The position numbers were made by a program, and so were the translations under genes. The notes under the pieces are model-generated. The model had not been told where the DNA came from and did no database searches. It was given only the letters and a program-made list of their open reading frames with translations. A stretch of 64,000 bases of DNA from JAZKFT01 sp965246935 (lineage in GTDB: Bacteria > Bacteroidota > Bacteroidia > Chitinophagales > Chitinophagaceae): the NCBI GenBank assembly GCA_965246935.1, contig CBDFGC010000014.1, forward strand, positions 120,379 to 184,378. Direction: 5' to 3'. Shown piece after piece: positions 35,299-46,247 of this stretch (the stretch's first letter is position 1; each line of letters starts with the position of its first letter).

Positions 35299-38200
35299 AT
35301 GAGCAAAACACTACTATTAAGTTTATCAGTATTATTTATGGCCCATTCGCTGGCTCATGCACAGGACCGTACCGTCAGTGGTACCGTAACCAGGGATGAC
35401 GAAGCGGGCGGCTTTGCAGGAGTTACGGTAGCGATCAAAGGAACAACCGTTGGCACCATAACAGATCAAAACGGAACGTACAGACTGAATGTACCCGTCA
35501 CAGCCGCCGCCCTGGTTTTTACGGCGGTGGGCATGCAAACTATTGAGGAGGTTATCGGCGGACGAACCACGATAGACATTCAGCTCAAAACTGACACCCG
35601 GCAGTTAAGTGAAATCGTCGTTACTGCCCTGGGTATGAAGGCGGAACGTGATAAGTTCGCTTCGTCCATTACCACTGTTGAAGGTAAAACGATTGCTAAA
35701 ACCGGCGAAACAAGTCTTCTGACGGGATTAAGCGGCAAGGCCTCCGGTGTGTTGATTACCCGGAACGGAGGAGACCCAGGTGCAGGAGCATACATACAAA
35801 TCCGTGGACAAAATACCATCAACGGAAACATACAACCATTATTCGTTGTAGATGGCATCCCGGTTAGCAACTCAGGTGATAACATCGGTACGGCAGCCGG
35901 AAACGGCATTGTACAACAGTCACGCATTAACGATATTAATCCCGAAGACGTCGAAAGTATGGAAGTGCTGAAAGGTGCTTCGGCTGCAGCTTTGTGGGGA
36001 ACAAGGGCTGCAAATGGTGTCATCATTATCACTACCAAAAAAGGTAGAAATACAAACGGGAAAGTAAACATCACTTTCAAATCAACCGTTTCTTTTGACC
36101 GGGTGAATAAGATGCCCCCATTGCAAACCACCTATGGGCAAGGTTTAGGTGGATTGTACATGCAGGGTAACCGTAGCACTTTCGGCGACCGCATTGCCGA
36201 TCGCTTTGGAGGCTTCGATACCTACATTACCGACCTTGCTGCTCCGGGCTATCAGGGCTTTGTTACATTTCCTGACGGTACCCGGAGGTACGCTATTGCA
36301 TCCGGTACCGCAGCTAATCCCCATGGCGGCAAGAATAGCCATGATACCTACGACCATACAAAGGATGCGTTTCAGACTGGTCATTTTACTGATAACACCA
36401 TCGCTATCAGTGGCGGCAAAGACCGTTCGACTTTTATGGTAAGCTATGGAAATCTGAACCAGGATGGGGTTATTAAATCTTACAGTAATTACCAACGTAA
36501 TACTGCCAGGATTAACGCATCCAGCCAGTTTGCGGATTGGCTGCGGGCATCGGCGAACGTGGGCTATACCAAAATTAATTCGTCGAGAGTGCAGGAGGGT
36601 GATAACGTTGAAGGGATTATGCTCGGCAGCTTACGTACGCCTCCGGATTATGACAATTCCTATTACACAGGCGCCTACACCAACCCTGCCGGCCAGGTGT
36701 TCAATAATGCCCACGTATCGTATCGCAACCCGTTGGGGAAAGATTTAAGCACCATCTATTCTAACCCCATTTGGAACGTAAACAATAACCGAAACACCAG
36801 TGATGTAGACCGTCTGATAGGAAGTCTGCAACTTGACATTACGCCGGTACAATGGCTAAATATAACGGGCCGTACGGGCATCGATAATTTTACGGATGAA
36901 CGACTGGAGCGATTTGCCCGCAATTCGGCCCTTCAGGCCAACGGCTACCTTTCGAAAAACTGGATCAGCGAAAAGCAGTTTAACACAGACGTGTTCGCCA
37001 CTGCCAACAAAGCCTTTAGTAATGATTTCAGCGGGTCGCTATTGATTGGGGGCAATTACAACAGCCGTCGCCGGGCAACTTTATCAGATGCTGTTACCAA
37101 CCTGATTGTACCCACGGCACCGGATATTCTGACCAATGCCCTCAACTCAAACCTGACGGCGGGCAATTACAATTCGCTGATTCGTACTTATGCTTACTAC
37201 GCCCAGGCTGATGTGCAGGCGTATAACATGCTTTTTCTGACCCTGACCGGACGTAATGAAAGTGCCTCGACTTTTGGATCCAAAACCAATTCCAGTTTCT
37301 TTTTTCCCTCGGCAGCGCTGGCCTGGCAGTTCAGCAAGTTGAAGGGGCTGCAAGGCAATCCGGTACTCAGCTTTGGTAAACTCCGGTTGACGTGGGGGCA
37401 GGTGGGCATTCAGCCGCTGCCTTATTTAAACTTTACCACTTTTGGCCCCGCCGTGTATAGTGATTTGTTTACGAGGGGCTTAACGTCATCCAGTGCATTG
37501 TATGGCGGCGGTTATATTCGTAGCACTACGGCGGGCAATGACTATCTGCGCCCGGAACGCAAAACGGAATCAGAAGTGGGTATTGACCTGCGTTTTTTGA
37601 AAAACCGGTTCAGCCTTTCGGCAACGGCTTACACCAACCATACAAAAGACGTAATCCTTTCATTGAATGTACCAAGCGCTACCGGCTTCACCATCCGCAA
37701 CAGCAATGCAGCCGAACTATCAAACAAAGGGCTTGAACTGGAAGCAGGCGCCGATATGTTTTCAAAGGGAGATTTCCGCTGGAATCTCTCGGCCAACTTC
37801 TCAATGAATCGTAATAAGGTTGTATCGCTGGCCGGGGCTTCCGTGTATATTTTACCCGACAGCTACATGGAGAATTCATCGCTGATTCCTGGCCAACCGT
37901 TCGGTATTTTCTATTCAACCGATTTCCTGAAAGACAAGTCGGGAAAATATATCTTAGATGCCAACGGCTTTCCGCAGGGTGGCATCAGCAACGAAATTAT
38001 CGGCAACCCTAATCCAAAATGGCGGGGTGGTTTGGGTAGCACATTTGCCTATAAAGATATTTCGCTGTACCTGCTGTTTGACCGGGTAGCGGGTAACGAT
38101 TTCTTCAACGGAACAAGAGGTTCGCTATACAGCTTTGGCGTTCATGCCGACCAAAGCAATACGGTAGTGGCACCAGCCGGCGGATTGAAAGATGTGAACG

Positions 38201-38586
38201 GCAATACTATCCCCGCCGGTACGGCCTTCCAGGGACAAGTAAAAGATTTCGGGGGTGGACCGGTAGCCATTAACCAGGCCTGGTGGCAGGGTCGTGGTTC
38301 CGCATCTAACTCTGCATCGTATAAGCAGTTTGTAGAAGATGGTAGTGTATCAAGATTACGGGAGATAACCCTAAACTATAGCCTGCGTAGCCCCGGATTC
38401 CGGCGGAAAACGCATCTCTCCAACATAGATTTTAGCATGACAGGACGAAACCTGGCGCTTTGGACGAAGTACACCGGCACCGACCCGGAAGTAAACATTA
38501 CGGGTGCCGGCCTGTCGAGAGGACAGGACTGGTTCACGAATCCTAACACGAAATCGCTGCTGTTCTCAGTACGGGTGACGTATTAA
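35299..38586 (+). CDS. SusC/RagA-type TonB-linked outer-membrane transporter (pair 1)
   Basis: 1095 residues from the ATG at 35299, chosen for its signal peptide ending SLAHAQ. A CarboxypepD-like domain (GTVTRDDEAGGFAGVTVAIK) is followed by the plug (QLSEIVVTALGM, then NPEDVESMEVLKGASAAALWGTR) and a 22-strand-type barrel ending in SVRVTY. TonB-driven import of an oligomer through the outer membrane with its SusD lid is the family function. The partner susD follows after a 243-bp gap holding a repeat element. The substrate is unknown; no glycoside hydrolase is adjacent. Confidence 0.93.
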   Translation: MSKTLLLSLSVLFMAHSLAHAQDRTVSGTVTRDDEAGGFAGVTVAIKGTTVGTITDQNGTYRLNVPVTAAALVFTAVGMQTIEEVIGGRTTIDIQLKTDTRQLSEIVVTALGMKAERDKFASSITTVEGKTIAKTGETSLLTGLSGKASGVLITRNGGDPGAGAYIQIRGQNTINGNIQPLFVVDGIPVSNSGDNIGTAAGNGIVQQSRINDINPEDVESMEVLKGASAAALWGTRAANGVIIITTKKGRNTNGKVNITFKSTVSFDRVNKMPPLQTTYGQGLGGLYMQGNRSTFGDRIADRFGGFDTYITDLAAPGYQGFVTFPDGTRRYAIASGTAANPHGGKNSHDTYDHTKDAFQTGHFTDNTIAISGGKDRSTFMVSYGNLNQDGVIKSYSNYQRNTARINASSQFADWLRASANVGYTKINSSRVQEGDNVEGIMLGSLRTPPDYDNSYYTGAYTNPAGQVFNNAHVSYRNPLGKDLSTIYSNPIWNVNNNRNTSDVDRLIGSLQLDITPVQWLNITGRTGIDNFTDERLERFARNSALQANGYLSKNWISEKQFNTDVFATANKAFSNDFSGSLLIGGNYNSRRRATLSDAVTNLIVPTAPDILTNALNSNLTAGNYNSLIRTYAYYAQADVQAYNMLFLTLTGRNESASTFGSKTNSSFFFPSAALAWQFSKLKGLQGNPVLSFGKLRLTWGQVGIQPLPYLNFTTFGPAVYSDLFTRGLTSSSALYGGGYIRSTTAGNDYLRPERKTESEVGIDLRFLKNRFSLSATAYTNHTKDVILSLNVPSATGFTIRNSNAAELSNKGLELEAGADMFSKGDFRWNLSANFSMNRNKVVSLAGASVYILPDSYMENSSLIPGQPFGIFYSTDFLKDKSGKYILDANGFPQGGISNEIIGNPNPKWRGGLGSTFAYKDISLYLLFDRVAGNDFFNGTRGSLYSFGVHADQSNTVVAPAGGLKDVNGNTIPAGTAFQGQVKDFGGGPVAINQAWWQGRGSASNSASYKQFVEDGSVSRLREITLNYSLRSPGFRRKTHLSNIDFSMTGRNLALWTKYTGTDPEVNITGAGLSRGQDWFTNPNTKSLLFSVRVTY

Positions 38587-38588
38587 AA

Positions 38589-38807
38589 GCCTCATCCCCA
38601 GCCCTCCTTCTCCCGGAGAAGGGTGCCTCTGAGGAGCTTTAAAATAAAATTCATTAGCAGGTTCAGGGAAGATTCTTTTCAAAATGATTTTAGAAATTCA
38701 AACGCAAGAATCAGTTATCTACAAAATATAAACAAAGTCTCACGGGGGGCATCCTTCTACGGGAGAGCCTGTTCGGAGTTTTCGGGAAGAAGGAATGAGG
38801 ATGAGGC
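38589..38807. repeat. REP/MITE-like element between susC and susD (pair 1)
   Basis: 219 bp bounded by inverted GCCTCATCC (38589-38597) and GGATGAGGC (38799-38807). It starts two bases after the susC stop. Internal 38615-38631 is the exact inverse of 5928-5944 in the element between emrA and emrB. It splits a normally tight susC-susD junction. Confidence 0.65.
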
Positions 38808-38829
38808 ATTAATTAATAAAAAACGAATT

Positions 38830-40260
38830 ATGAAAAAATCAATTATTCATATAACGGTCGCCGCTTTGGTGGCCACCCATTTACTTACTGGTTGCCGGAA
38901 GGTTTATGAAGAACCAAATATCCAGCGTAACCCCAATGCGGTTACCGATGTGGACGTAACCACGTTGCTGGCGGGTACGATGCTTGGTGTGGCAATGCTC
39001 CACGAAGACACTGATGTACGTATTGCTTCCATTTGGGCAGGTGAAATAAACGGCCTGTCCCGTGCCCACCAGGGCTTTGCCCAATACATTGTTTCTTCTC
39101 AAAGTTTCAGTTGGCGAACGCTGTACCCGGTTGCCAGCCAGGCCCGGCTGATACAAACCAAAGCCGATGCCGCAGGCGATAAGTGGACGAAGGGAGTTGG
39201 GCAGGTATTGGAAGCATTGGTTATTGCCAAAGCAACAGACCTCTATGGCGATGTACCCTACAGTCAGGCTTTTAATGAGACTACCTATCCAATACCTGTA
39301 TTTGATAAACAGCAGGATGTGTATGCTGCCCTCCAAACTACGCTGGACAACGCTATTATGAATTTGTCAGCTACAACAGGGTTGGCATTTGCCGGGCAGG
39401 ACTTTTTGTACAAAGGCGATGTGGCAAAATGGAAAGCTGCTGCCAACACCCTGAAGGCAAGACTATATCTGCATACCGGCGAGTATACCAAAGCTGTGGC
39501 CAGTGCTGCTTTAGGCATCAGCGGTACATCCGGTGACATGCTCATTCCGCATGGTACAAGCTTGGGGATTGACGTGAACCAGAACTACGATTTTTTTCGG
39601 GTAAGCCGGGCAGGCGATACAGGATTTGAAGGTGCTTATCTGCCCGTTTTAATGCGTTCCCGTATCGGTTCGGCCAATTCCAAAACCGACGAAACCGCTC
39701 TATATAACCACTACATCAAGGTGGGCATCACAGCCACCGGTAGCCTGGACCCTAACACTACCGATGGAGCGTTTACAGCAAATTCGCCCCACCCCATTCT
39801 TACGTATTACGAGAACCAGTTAATCATTGCTGAAGCACAGGCCCGCCTCGGCGATGCAGCAAATGCATTGTCAGCACTGAATGCTGTAAGAGCTGGTCTG
39901 GCAACGGGTTATATTAATGGTAAAACAATCCCCGGTACTGGCCGAAAGTATGATGCTTATGTGCAAAACGATTTCGGACCTGCCGGGCTGGCAAATCCGA
40001 TGCTGTTAGCAAATATGCAACTGGCCCTGCTATATGAAATCATCAGCCAGCGTTATATCTTTTTTCTGATGCAGTACGAAGCGTTTACTGATTACCGTCG
40101 CCTGGCAAAAGCAACGCCTGTAGTACAGTTGCCCATCCCATTGTATACCGGTACACAAAAGCCACAACGGTTCATTTATCCGCAGGACGAGGTAAATACA
40201 AACCCCAATACGCCAAATCCGCTACCAAATCAATTCACAACGCTGCCCATTTTCCAATAA
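38830..40260 (+). CDS. SusD/RagB-family lipoprotein (SusD-like_2 type, pair 1)
   Basis: Surface glycan- or nutrient-binding lid of the SusC pair. It has 476 residues from the ATG at 38830; the longer frame runs through the repeat element and was rejected. The lipobox is LLTGC near residue 20. Helical TPR-like segments (KWKAAANTLKARLYLHTGEY, LIIAEAQARLGDAANALSAL) are typical. It looks more like the SusD-like_2 group than the classic glycan SusD. An MFS permease follows. Confidence 0.9.
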   Translation: MKKSIIHITVAALVATHLLTGCRKVYEEPNIQRNPNAVTDVDVTTLLAGTMLGVAMLHEDTDVRIASIWAGEINGLSRAHQGFAQYIVSSQSFSWRTLYPVASQARLIQTKADAAGDKWTKGVGQVLEALVIAKATDLYGDVPYSQAFNETTYPIPVFDKQQDVYAALQTTLDNAIMNLSATTGLAFAGQDFLYKGDVAKWKAAANTLKARLYLHTGEYTKAVASAALGISGTSGDMLIPHGTSLGIDVNQNYDFFRVSRAGDTGFEGAYLPVLMRSRIGSANSKTDETALYNHYIKVGITATGSLDPNTTDGAFTANSPHPILTYYENQLIIAEAQARLGDAANALSALNAVRAGLATGYINGKTIPGTGRKYDAYVQNDFGPAGLANPMLLANMQLALLYEIISQRYIFFLMQYEAFTDYRRLAKATPVVQLPIPLYTGTQKPQRFIYPQDEVNTNPNTPNPLPNQFTTLPIFQ

Positions 40261-40428
40261 CTGCAGGCTTTGTATGAAGCAATAGTCGAATGCGCCGGGT
40301 ATCAAAAATCTGCCGGTTTATTCACCATTTCTTTTGTAGCCGGAAACTGCAAAAACAGGGAAATCAAAAGTTTCAAGTATCTATCAAGCCTGAGTTTTTT
40401 TGCCAGGTGACATGCCTAAATACTTTTA

Positions 40429-41757
40429 ATGACTATCATCAATAAGTTTCCTGTTCTTTCCAACAGTTCTTTTTTGCGGTACTTCACCTTTACATCCTTG
40501 TATTTTGCTGAGGGGCTGCAAATGGGCTTACTGTTCGTAGGTATTCCGGCATGGATGGCTGTGAACAATAAAACCCCAACCGAAATTGGGGGCGTTGCCT
40601 TAGCCTGTGCACTGCCCTGGACGTTTAAGTTTGTGGTGGCGCCGCTGATGGATCGCTACACCTTTCTGCCGATGGGCCGAAAAAGGCCCTGGGTAATTTG
40701 TGCTCAGATAGGTTTGGTGGCCAGCCTGATTGTATTGGCTTATGTGCCGCACCCGTTAGCCAATCTGAAAGCCTTTATGGGGGCCACCTTCCTGGTTTCC
40801 ATTTTTGGTGCCATCCAGGACGGCGCAACAGACGGTATGGCCGTTGACATTCTTCCGGCTAGTGAGCAAGCCCGTGCAAATGGCTTTATGGGTGGGGCAA
40901 GAATGATTGGCAGCTCTATTTCGCTGGTGCTAACCAGTTGGCTGATGAATGCCTACAATTTTACCGTGGCCACCCTTGTGCTGGCAACCATAATCGGGTT
41001 AATAACGCTGGTACCGATCTGCCTGCGGGAACAACGGGGGGAGAAAATTTTACCCTGGACACCGGGCGCCCCTTCTACCGAGGCGGAAAAAATGCAGCCA
41101 ACAAGTTGGGCTACTATTCTTAACTCGCTGTACAAACTTTTTCGGCTGAAAAATTCACTTCTCGTTTCGCTCCTGTTATTTGTCACTATGGGAGCCTACA
41201 ATTACTTTGAAACCTTATTACCGCTTTTTACCGTAAAAGTTTCGGGATGGACAAACGTATCTTATTCCCGGGTTTTTGCAACAGCCGATTTAATCGGGGG
41301 AATTGGAGGAATATTTTTGGGTGGATATTTAATTGAACGCTTTGGAAAAAAGCGTATGATTGGTATTTATCTTCTGCTCATCATACTTATCACAATCTTA
41401 CTGACTATATTAAAACCGTATTGGACAAACAGCCCTTTTATCTACGGATTTATTATTGTGTACAGGTGGTTAAATGCCTTTGCCAAGATTGGTGTTTACG
41501 CTATGGCAATGGAATGTTGCTCTAAAATCGTTTCCGCCAGCCAGTTCACTTTTTACATGACGATTGGTGCAGTTGGTTCTATGGTGGGCGCTACGTTAAT
41601 AGGGCCGGTAAAAGAAAGATTTAGCTGGGAGATAACGTTTTGCTTGTTTGCAGCGATGTTGGTTTTAGCTTGCATTCTTGTGAGGTTTCTGAACATCAAC
41701 AAGCATGTAAAACAGATTACTGCATTAGAAAAACGGGAACTGGAAGAAGTCTTCTAA
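40429..41757 (+). CDS. MFS permease, AmpG/PAT-like
   Basis: 442 residues with about 12 membrane segments. The N-terminal LYFAEGLQMGLLFVGIPAWM and FGAIQDGATDGMAVDILP, with the second loop acidic pair, resemble the peptide-acetyl-CoA/AmpG branch of MFS; the loop FLPMGRKRPWV contains motif-A-like basic residues. It lies 168 bp after susD on the same strand and may move the product of the SusC/D pair across the inner membrane. The substrate is not known. Confidence 0.8.
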   Translation: MTIINKFPVLSNSSFLRYFTFTSLYFAEGLQMGLLFVGIPAWMAVNNKTPTEIGGVALACALPWTFKFVVAPLMDRYTFLPMGRKRPWVICAQIGLVASLIVLAYVPHPLANLKAFMGATFLVSIFGAIQDGATDGMAVDILPASEQARANGFMGGARMIGSSISLVLTSWLMNAYNFTVATLVLATIIGLITLVPICLREQRGEKILPWTPGAPSTEAEKMQPTSWATILNSLYKLFRLKNSLLVSLLLFVTMGAYNYFETLLPLFTVKVSGWTNVSYSRVFATADLIGGIGGIFLGGYLIERFGKKRMIGIYLLLIILITILLTILKPYWTNSPFIYGFIIVYRWLNAFAKIGVYAMAMECCSKIVSASQFTFYMTIGAVGSMVGATLIGPVKERFSWEITFCLFAAMLVLACILVRFLNINKHVKQITALEKRELEEVF

Positions 41758-42156
41758 CTTTTACCTTCCAGCCGTGATGAAGTTTAAAATATGCTGCTTT
41801 TTGTATACTAAAATACGTAGAAAACAAAAGCCATTAAATTGATACTTCAGGAGCTTTTGATAAACACTCAAATGGCCTGATGAGGTAAGAAAGGCTACTA
41901 CCAAAAGCAGTACTAAATACTGGGTTAAACTTAAGATGCTGATTCTTAATATTGAATATTTTTAAAGCCTGTTTTATTTTTTTTACCCTCTACTAAAAGG
42001 TTCCTGTATGGAAGATGCCTGTTCCACAGTTTTGGTGCAATGTTGGTGTGCATAAAGCAAGCATCAATTCGTAAATTTGAACTAATTACTTTATGAAAAT
42101 GTTCACAATGAAGAAAAATTATAAAAGCGAATGCAAATCATCACTTGCCTGAAAAA
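41758..42156. other. Intergenic region between the MFS gene and the lacZ locus
   Basis: About 400 bp, AT-rich. I see no RNA gene or strong hairpin. It separates the pair 1 locus from the mannan-type locus. Confidence 0.4.
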
Positions 42157-42330
42157 ATGTATTCTGTTTTTTTAATGTTTCTTTTTTTACATGGCCTTTG
42201 CAATAGCCAGGCCTACAAGTACCGCTTCCGTACCATCAACCTGCCGGAAGAGTTCAAAAATCAATACATCAGCTTAGTAAATAAAGATGCCGCCGGTATG
42301 AGTGTTACTAATACCTACACAGGATTGTCG
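42157..42330 (+). pseudogene. 5' fragment of a secreted or sensor protein gene
   Basis: An ATG at 42157 starts a clear signal peptide (MYSVFLMFLFLHGLCNSQ). It is followed by YKYRFRTINLPEEFKNQYIS, which resembles the start of periplasmic sensor domains. The frame then runs into the antisense 3' end of lacZ at 42334 and loses likeness to protein. It is probably a gene cut off by the junction with the lacZ locus. Confidence 0.4.
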
Positions 42331-42333
42331 CAT

Positions 42334-45300
42334 TTAATTCTTTTTAAACAGTTCAATTTGGTAAGTAAATGTGGTAGGCTTTGCAGCTACCTGATAGACC
42401 GGTAATGGCCTTGGTCCACAACCGTGGGAACCAACACCGGTTGTTTTAGTACTGATACACAACACCGTTCCCTTACTTTCCGGCAGGTCAATTTTGTATT
42501 CTACATTTTCCATTTCCTCATCACTATATGGAAGTGCAGCTACCTGCATCAAAGCCGTGTCTTTTTTTATCATCATACCTACTCCATTTGCGGAAGTTAC
42601 ATTCGCCCAGCGTACATCTTCATGGTTCCCACACTCCATCGGCTTTTCATAAGGGGTCATCTGTTTTACTACGCTGCTGAAATAATGGCCAACGTCGAAA
42701 CCGCTCTTGCGGTCTGCATAATTTTCCATAGGCCCACGGCCTAAGTAATCAAATTGATTCAAATCCTTATTCAGAAACATCCGAACGCCAATACGGGCTA
42801 ACACTAAACCAGGGTTGCTGAAATCCACATCATTTACAGCTTTAATAATACCCCTGCCGCTGATGGTATAAATGGCATTGTGATGAACAACAAAGTTTTG
42901 CTTACCAGTTCCGGTTAAATGTACTTTTATCTGCACCACATCAGGAGATACCTGTGAACTTTTTACGTCATCCACTACCCAATTAATGGCTTTCAAACCA
43001 TTTTTTTCCCATTCGGGGTAAGCCCACATATCATCTTTTTGGTGTGGGGCACGCCATAGGTGCAACATCGGGCCACCATTATCCTGTAACACATTTTTAC
43101 CGTCTTTTTCCATTTTGGAGAAAGTTCCTTTTGTTTTATCGAAGGCCAGGTAAAAATCTGTACCTTTTATCTCGATTGTCTCTTTTGAGTCGTTCAAAGT
43201 AAGGTTTGGCCGCTGTTCTTTACTTTCTATAGCTGGTATAGCATCGGGTAATTCAATTTGCTGGGATGCCACTTCAAAGCCTTTTTTAGCCCATAATTTA
43301 TCGGCCCCTAACGTGAAAGAAACCCTGACGAAATATTCTGCTCCCGGCTTGGGCTTTACAGTATATGGAATCTTTATATCTTTTTCTTCACCGGGATTAA
43401 TTGACCCGGTTATTAAATTACCAGCGGCTATAGCAGTGCCGTTTTCACTTAGTTCCCATTTGCTACTCAGGCTATTCAAATTAGTGAACTGGTAGCGGTT
43501 TTTAATGGTAAAAGTTTGACTTCCAAAATCTTTTGCACGTACGCTGATCCATTGATAGGCATGTTTTAGTTCCGGGAAATGCGGTTTTTCAGAACGGTCA
43601 GAAAACACTACACCTTTATGAATAAAGTACCGGTCATTGGGATATTCACCAAAACCACCGCCGAAAGCGGTTATGGGATGTTCCGGATTTCGGTTGTTAT
43701 AAATACCCTGATCCTGCCATTCCCAAATAGCGCCACCGAGCAATGCAGGGTTATTGTCAAACATTTCATTATACAGATCTACTGAACCCATGGAATTGAA
43801 CATGGCATGTGCATACTCACATAAATAATAAGGTTTCGTAAGTGTTTGATCCGTAATCCGCCTTGCCAGGTCGCCCAGATCATTGTACATCTGACTGTCA
43901 ATATCGGCCGGATTTTTTCCTCCTATTCCAAATCCTTCATAATGTGTAGGACGGGTAGAATCAATTTCTTTAATGGCTTTCAATGCCGCCCTAAAATTAG
44001 TTCCCCCACTACCATTTTCATTACCCAACGACCAGATAACAACAGAAGGATGATTCTTAAAATTTTCTGTGTTAGCTACATTCCGGTCAATAATTGCCGC
44101 CTTTATTCTTGGTTCCTCATTAAATTGATTCATGGAACCGTGGCATTCTACATTGGCCTCTGCAACCAGGTAAATACCATATTCATCGCACAGTTCATAC
44201 CACCTCGGGTCATCCGAATAATGACAGGTGCGTACATGGTTACAGTTTACCTGTTTAATTAGTTTTATGTCCTGAATCATCTGCTCTTCCGTAACGGAGT
44301 GTCCATCATCAGGAAAGTTTTCGTGGCGGTTCACACCTTTCAGTTTGATAGGCACACCGTTGACCAAAAACAGTCTTCCTTTTATTTCAATCTCCCGGAA
44401 GCCGGTACGGGAAGAAAGCGTTTCCAGTATTTTAGCTCCATCCTTAATGTTAATAACAGTTGTATAAAGAGCAGGTGTTTCTGCCGTCCATTTTTGTGGG
44501 TTATTTACATGAAAACTGGCTTCTACTGTTACTTCCTCACCCGGATTTAATGCCGGAATTTTCTTTTTTTGGCAGCGGCACCAGTTACCTGAGTACTATT
44601 GTTGTACAAAGCAAGATCCAGTGTCCTTGCTTTAATGACGGTATTTCCATAATTTTTTACCCTGGCTGTAACTACCACATCTGCGTCCCGGTATTGCTCA
44701 TCCAGGTTGGTTTTGATAAAGTAATCCCTGATATGTTCCTGCGGGCTGCTCCATAGGGTTACATTACGAAATATGCCACTTAACCGCCACATATCCTGGT
44801 CTTCCAGGTAACTGCCGGTGGTAAAACGATAGACTTCCACCGCTACCATGTTTTTACCTGGTTTTACATATTTGGTAAGATCAAACTCCGCAGCATTGCG
44901 GCTATTGACGCTGTATCCTACCTTCCGGCCATTTACCCACAGGAAGAATCCGGCATCTACCCCATCAAACGTAATAAAAGTGCGGCGGCCATTCCAGGCT
45001 GCCGGCAACGTAAAATCACGGCGATAGCTACCTACCGGGTTCCTTTCTTTATAAGCAGTGTATTTTTCCGGAGGGGTACTCATTATTCTTGGGAAATCCT
45101 TCTGAAAAATATAAGTAAAATTGCTGTAGTAGGGCGTACCATACCCTTGCACCTGCCAGCAGGAAGGAACCCTGATCTCTTTCCAGCTTGAAACGTCATA
45201 ATTGGCAGTATAAAAATCAACCGGGCGTTTCTGCGGCCAGTCTACCCAATTGAACTTCCACATTCCGTTTAAACTTACACAAAAAGAAGAAGCATGCCTG

Positions 45301-45536
45301 TTGGCAGTCAGCGCTTCCTGCAGAGAACCATAGGGCATTAAAGTGGCATGACTACGTTCTTTATTGATTCCAATATTTTCAGGATCTTCAATCTCTTTAG
45401 GAACAGAAGCAGTATCCGACTTTGACAGTTCGTTTCCTGGTTTATAATCTTTGCCAACACTTATCTGGTATTTAAACACAAAAATGATGGCTAATAATAA
45501 AACTGCAATCTCTTTCTTCGATAGGAATTTACTCAT
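42334..45536 (-). pseudogene. lacZ: GH2 beta-galactosidase with one frameshift
   Basis: Two open parts (45536 down to about 44564, and onward to 42334) make a LacZ-type protein of about 1067 residues once the frame is repaired. The N-terminal part has the sugar-binding jelly roll (GTPYYSNFTYIFQKDFP, DGVDAGFFLWVNGRKVGYS). The catalytic domain has the acid/base Glu in WSLGNENGSG and the nucleophile Glu in YLCEYAHAMFNSMG, and the C-terminal GH2 beta-sandwich is complete. The break is at an A7 run (plus-strand 44564-44570). The locus length, 3203 nt, is one short of a multiple of three, so one missing A restores the frame. It may be a true mutation or a sequencing error. Confidence 0.8.
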
Positions 45537-46247
45537 AGTAAGGTTGGCTAATTAATCTTTTTAAATGTAACATATACAACAAGTTATCATCTGCCTGTAC
45601 AACTCACGGCCAGCATAAAATCGATATAAAGGCAAAATACACGATGAATAGTCGTGCAAATAACCTCAAATAATGAGCGTAGTAATTGCACTTTTGTACT
45701 TATTTTTTATCCTTTGGTACATCGTGGTGTTTGTGCTTTTTTTTATGCCGATCAGCTCACTTCTGAGGTGCCGGTATGCTATCGTCAGTATAAATTTTGG
45801 TGTTGCAGACGAAGGTTGAAAAGTCACTTTTTTACATCTGACCCCAGCCGCCGTTTGTTATACTAACCCATACTCAAATCACTTTGTAGCCGGGGCGTCT
45901 TTACAAGCGTATGAATGAAAGTCGATAGTCGTTATCATTATAGCAAAATTTTGCTTACAAAGGACACCAATAGGTATGATGGGGACTTGTACAATTGTCC
46001 GTTTTTCTTGTACAATAGTGCATATCAGATTCGTTCACGTGGTTTTTTGGACTGGTAAAACGTTTTTTCTTATTAAATCTTTATTATTGTGATAAGGAGA
46101 ATAGGTGATAGGTTCTGTATTCAACCGGATAACGAATAAATTTTTACTTAGCAGGTAAACGGAACTTCAACCATTTATAGGAATACAATTTTAACCCTCC
46201 TACATTTGGTTACACAACCCAAAGAAAGTTGCTTAATATAACGTTAC
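45537..46247. other. Divergent region between lacZ and the hybrid regulator gene
   Basis: 711 bp that must hold promoters for both genes. The motif CTTGTACAAT occurs twice, at 45986-45995 and 46007-46016, 21 bp apart. A short open frame at 45654-45866 is not protein-like. Nothing else is evident. Confidence 0.5.
45986..46016 (+). promoter_or_regulatory. Two CTTGTACAAT sites 21 bp apart
   Basis: Each has the palindromic core TTGTACAA. The 21-bp spacing is two helical turns, as expected for a dimeric DNA-binding protein. The same 9-mer TTGTACAAT, in gene orientation, occurs upstream of susC (57051-57059, minus) and of GH38 (60682-60690). It may be the operator of the local hybrid regulator. 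Confidence 0.45.

Noticed and set aside
45654..45866. 70-residue frame in the lacZ-regulator gap
   Set aside because: No start context or domain; random composition.
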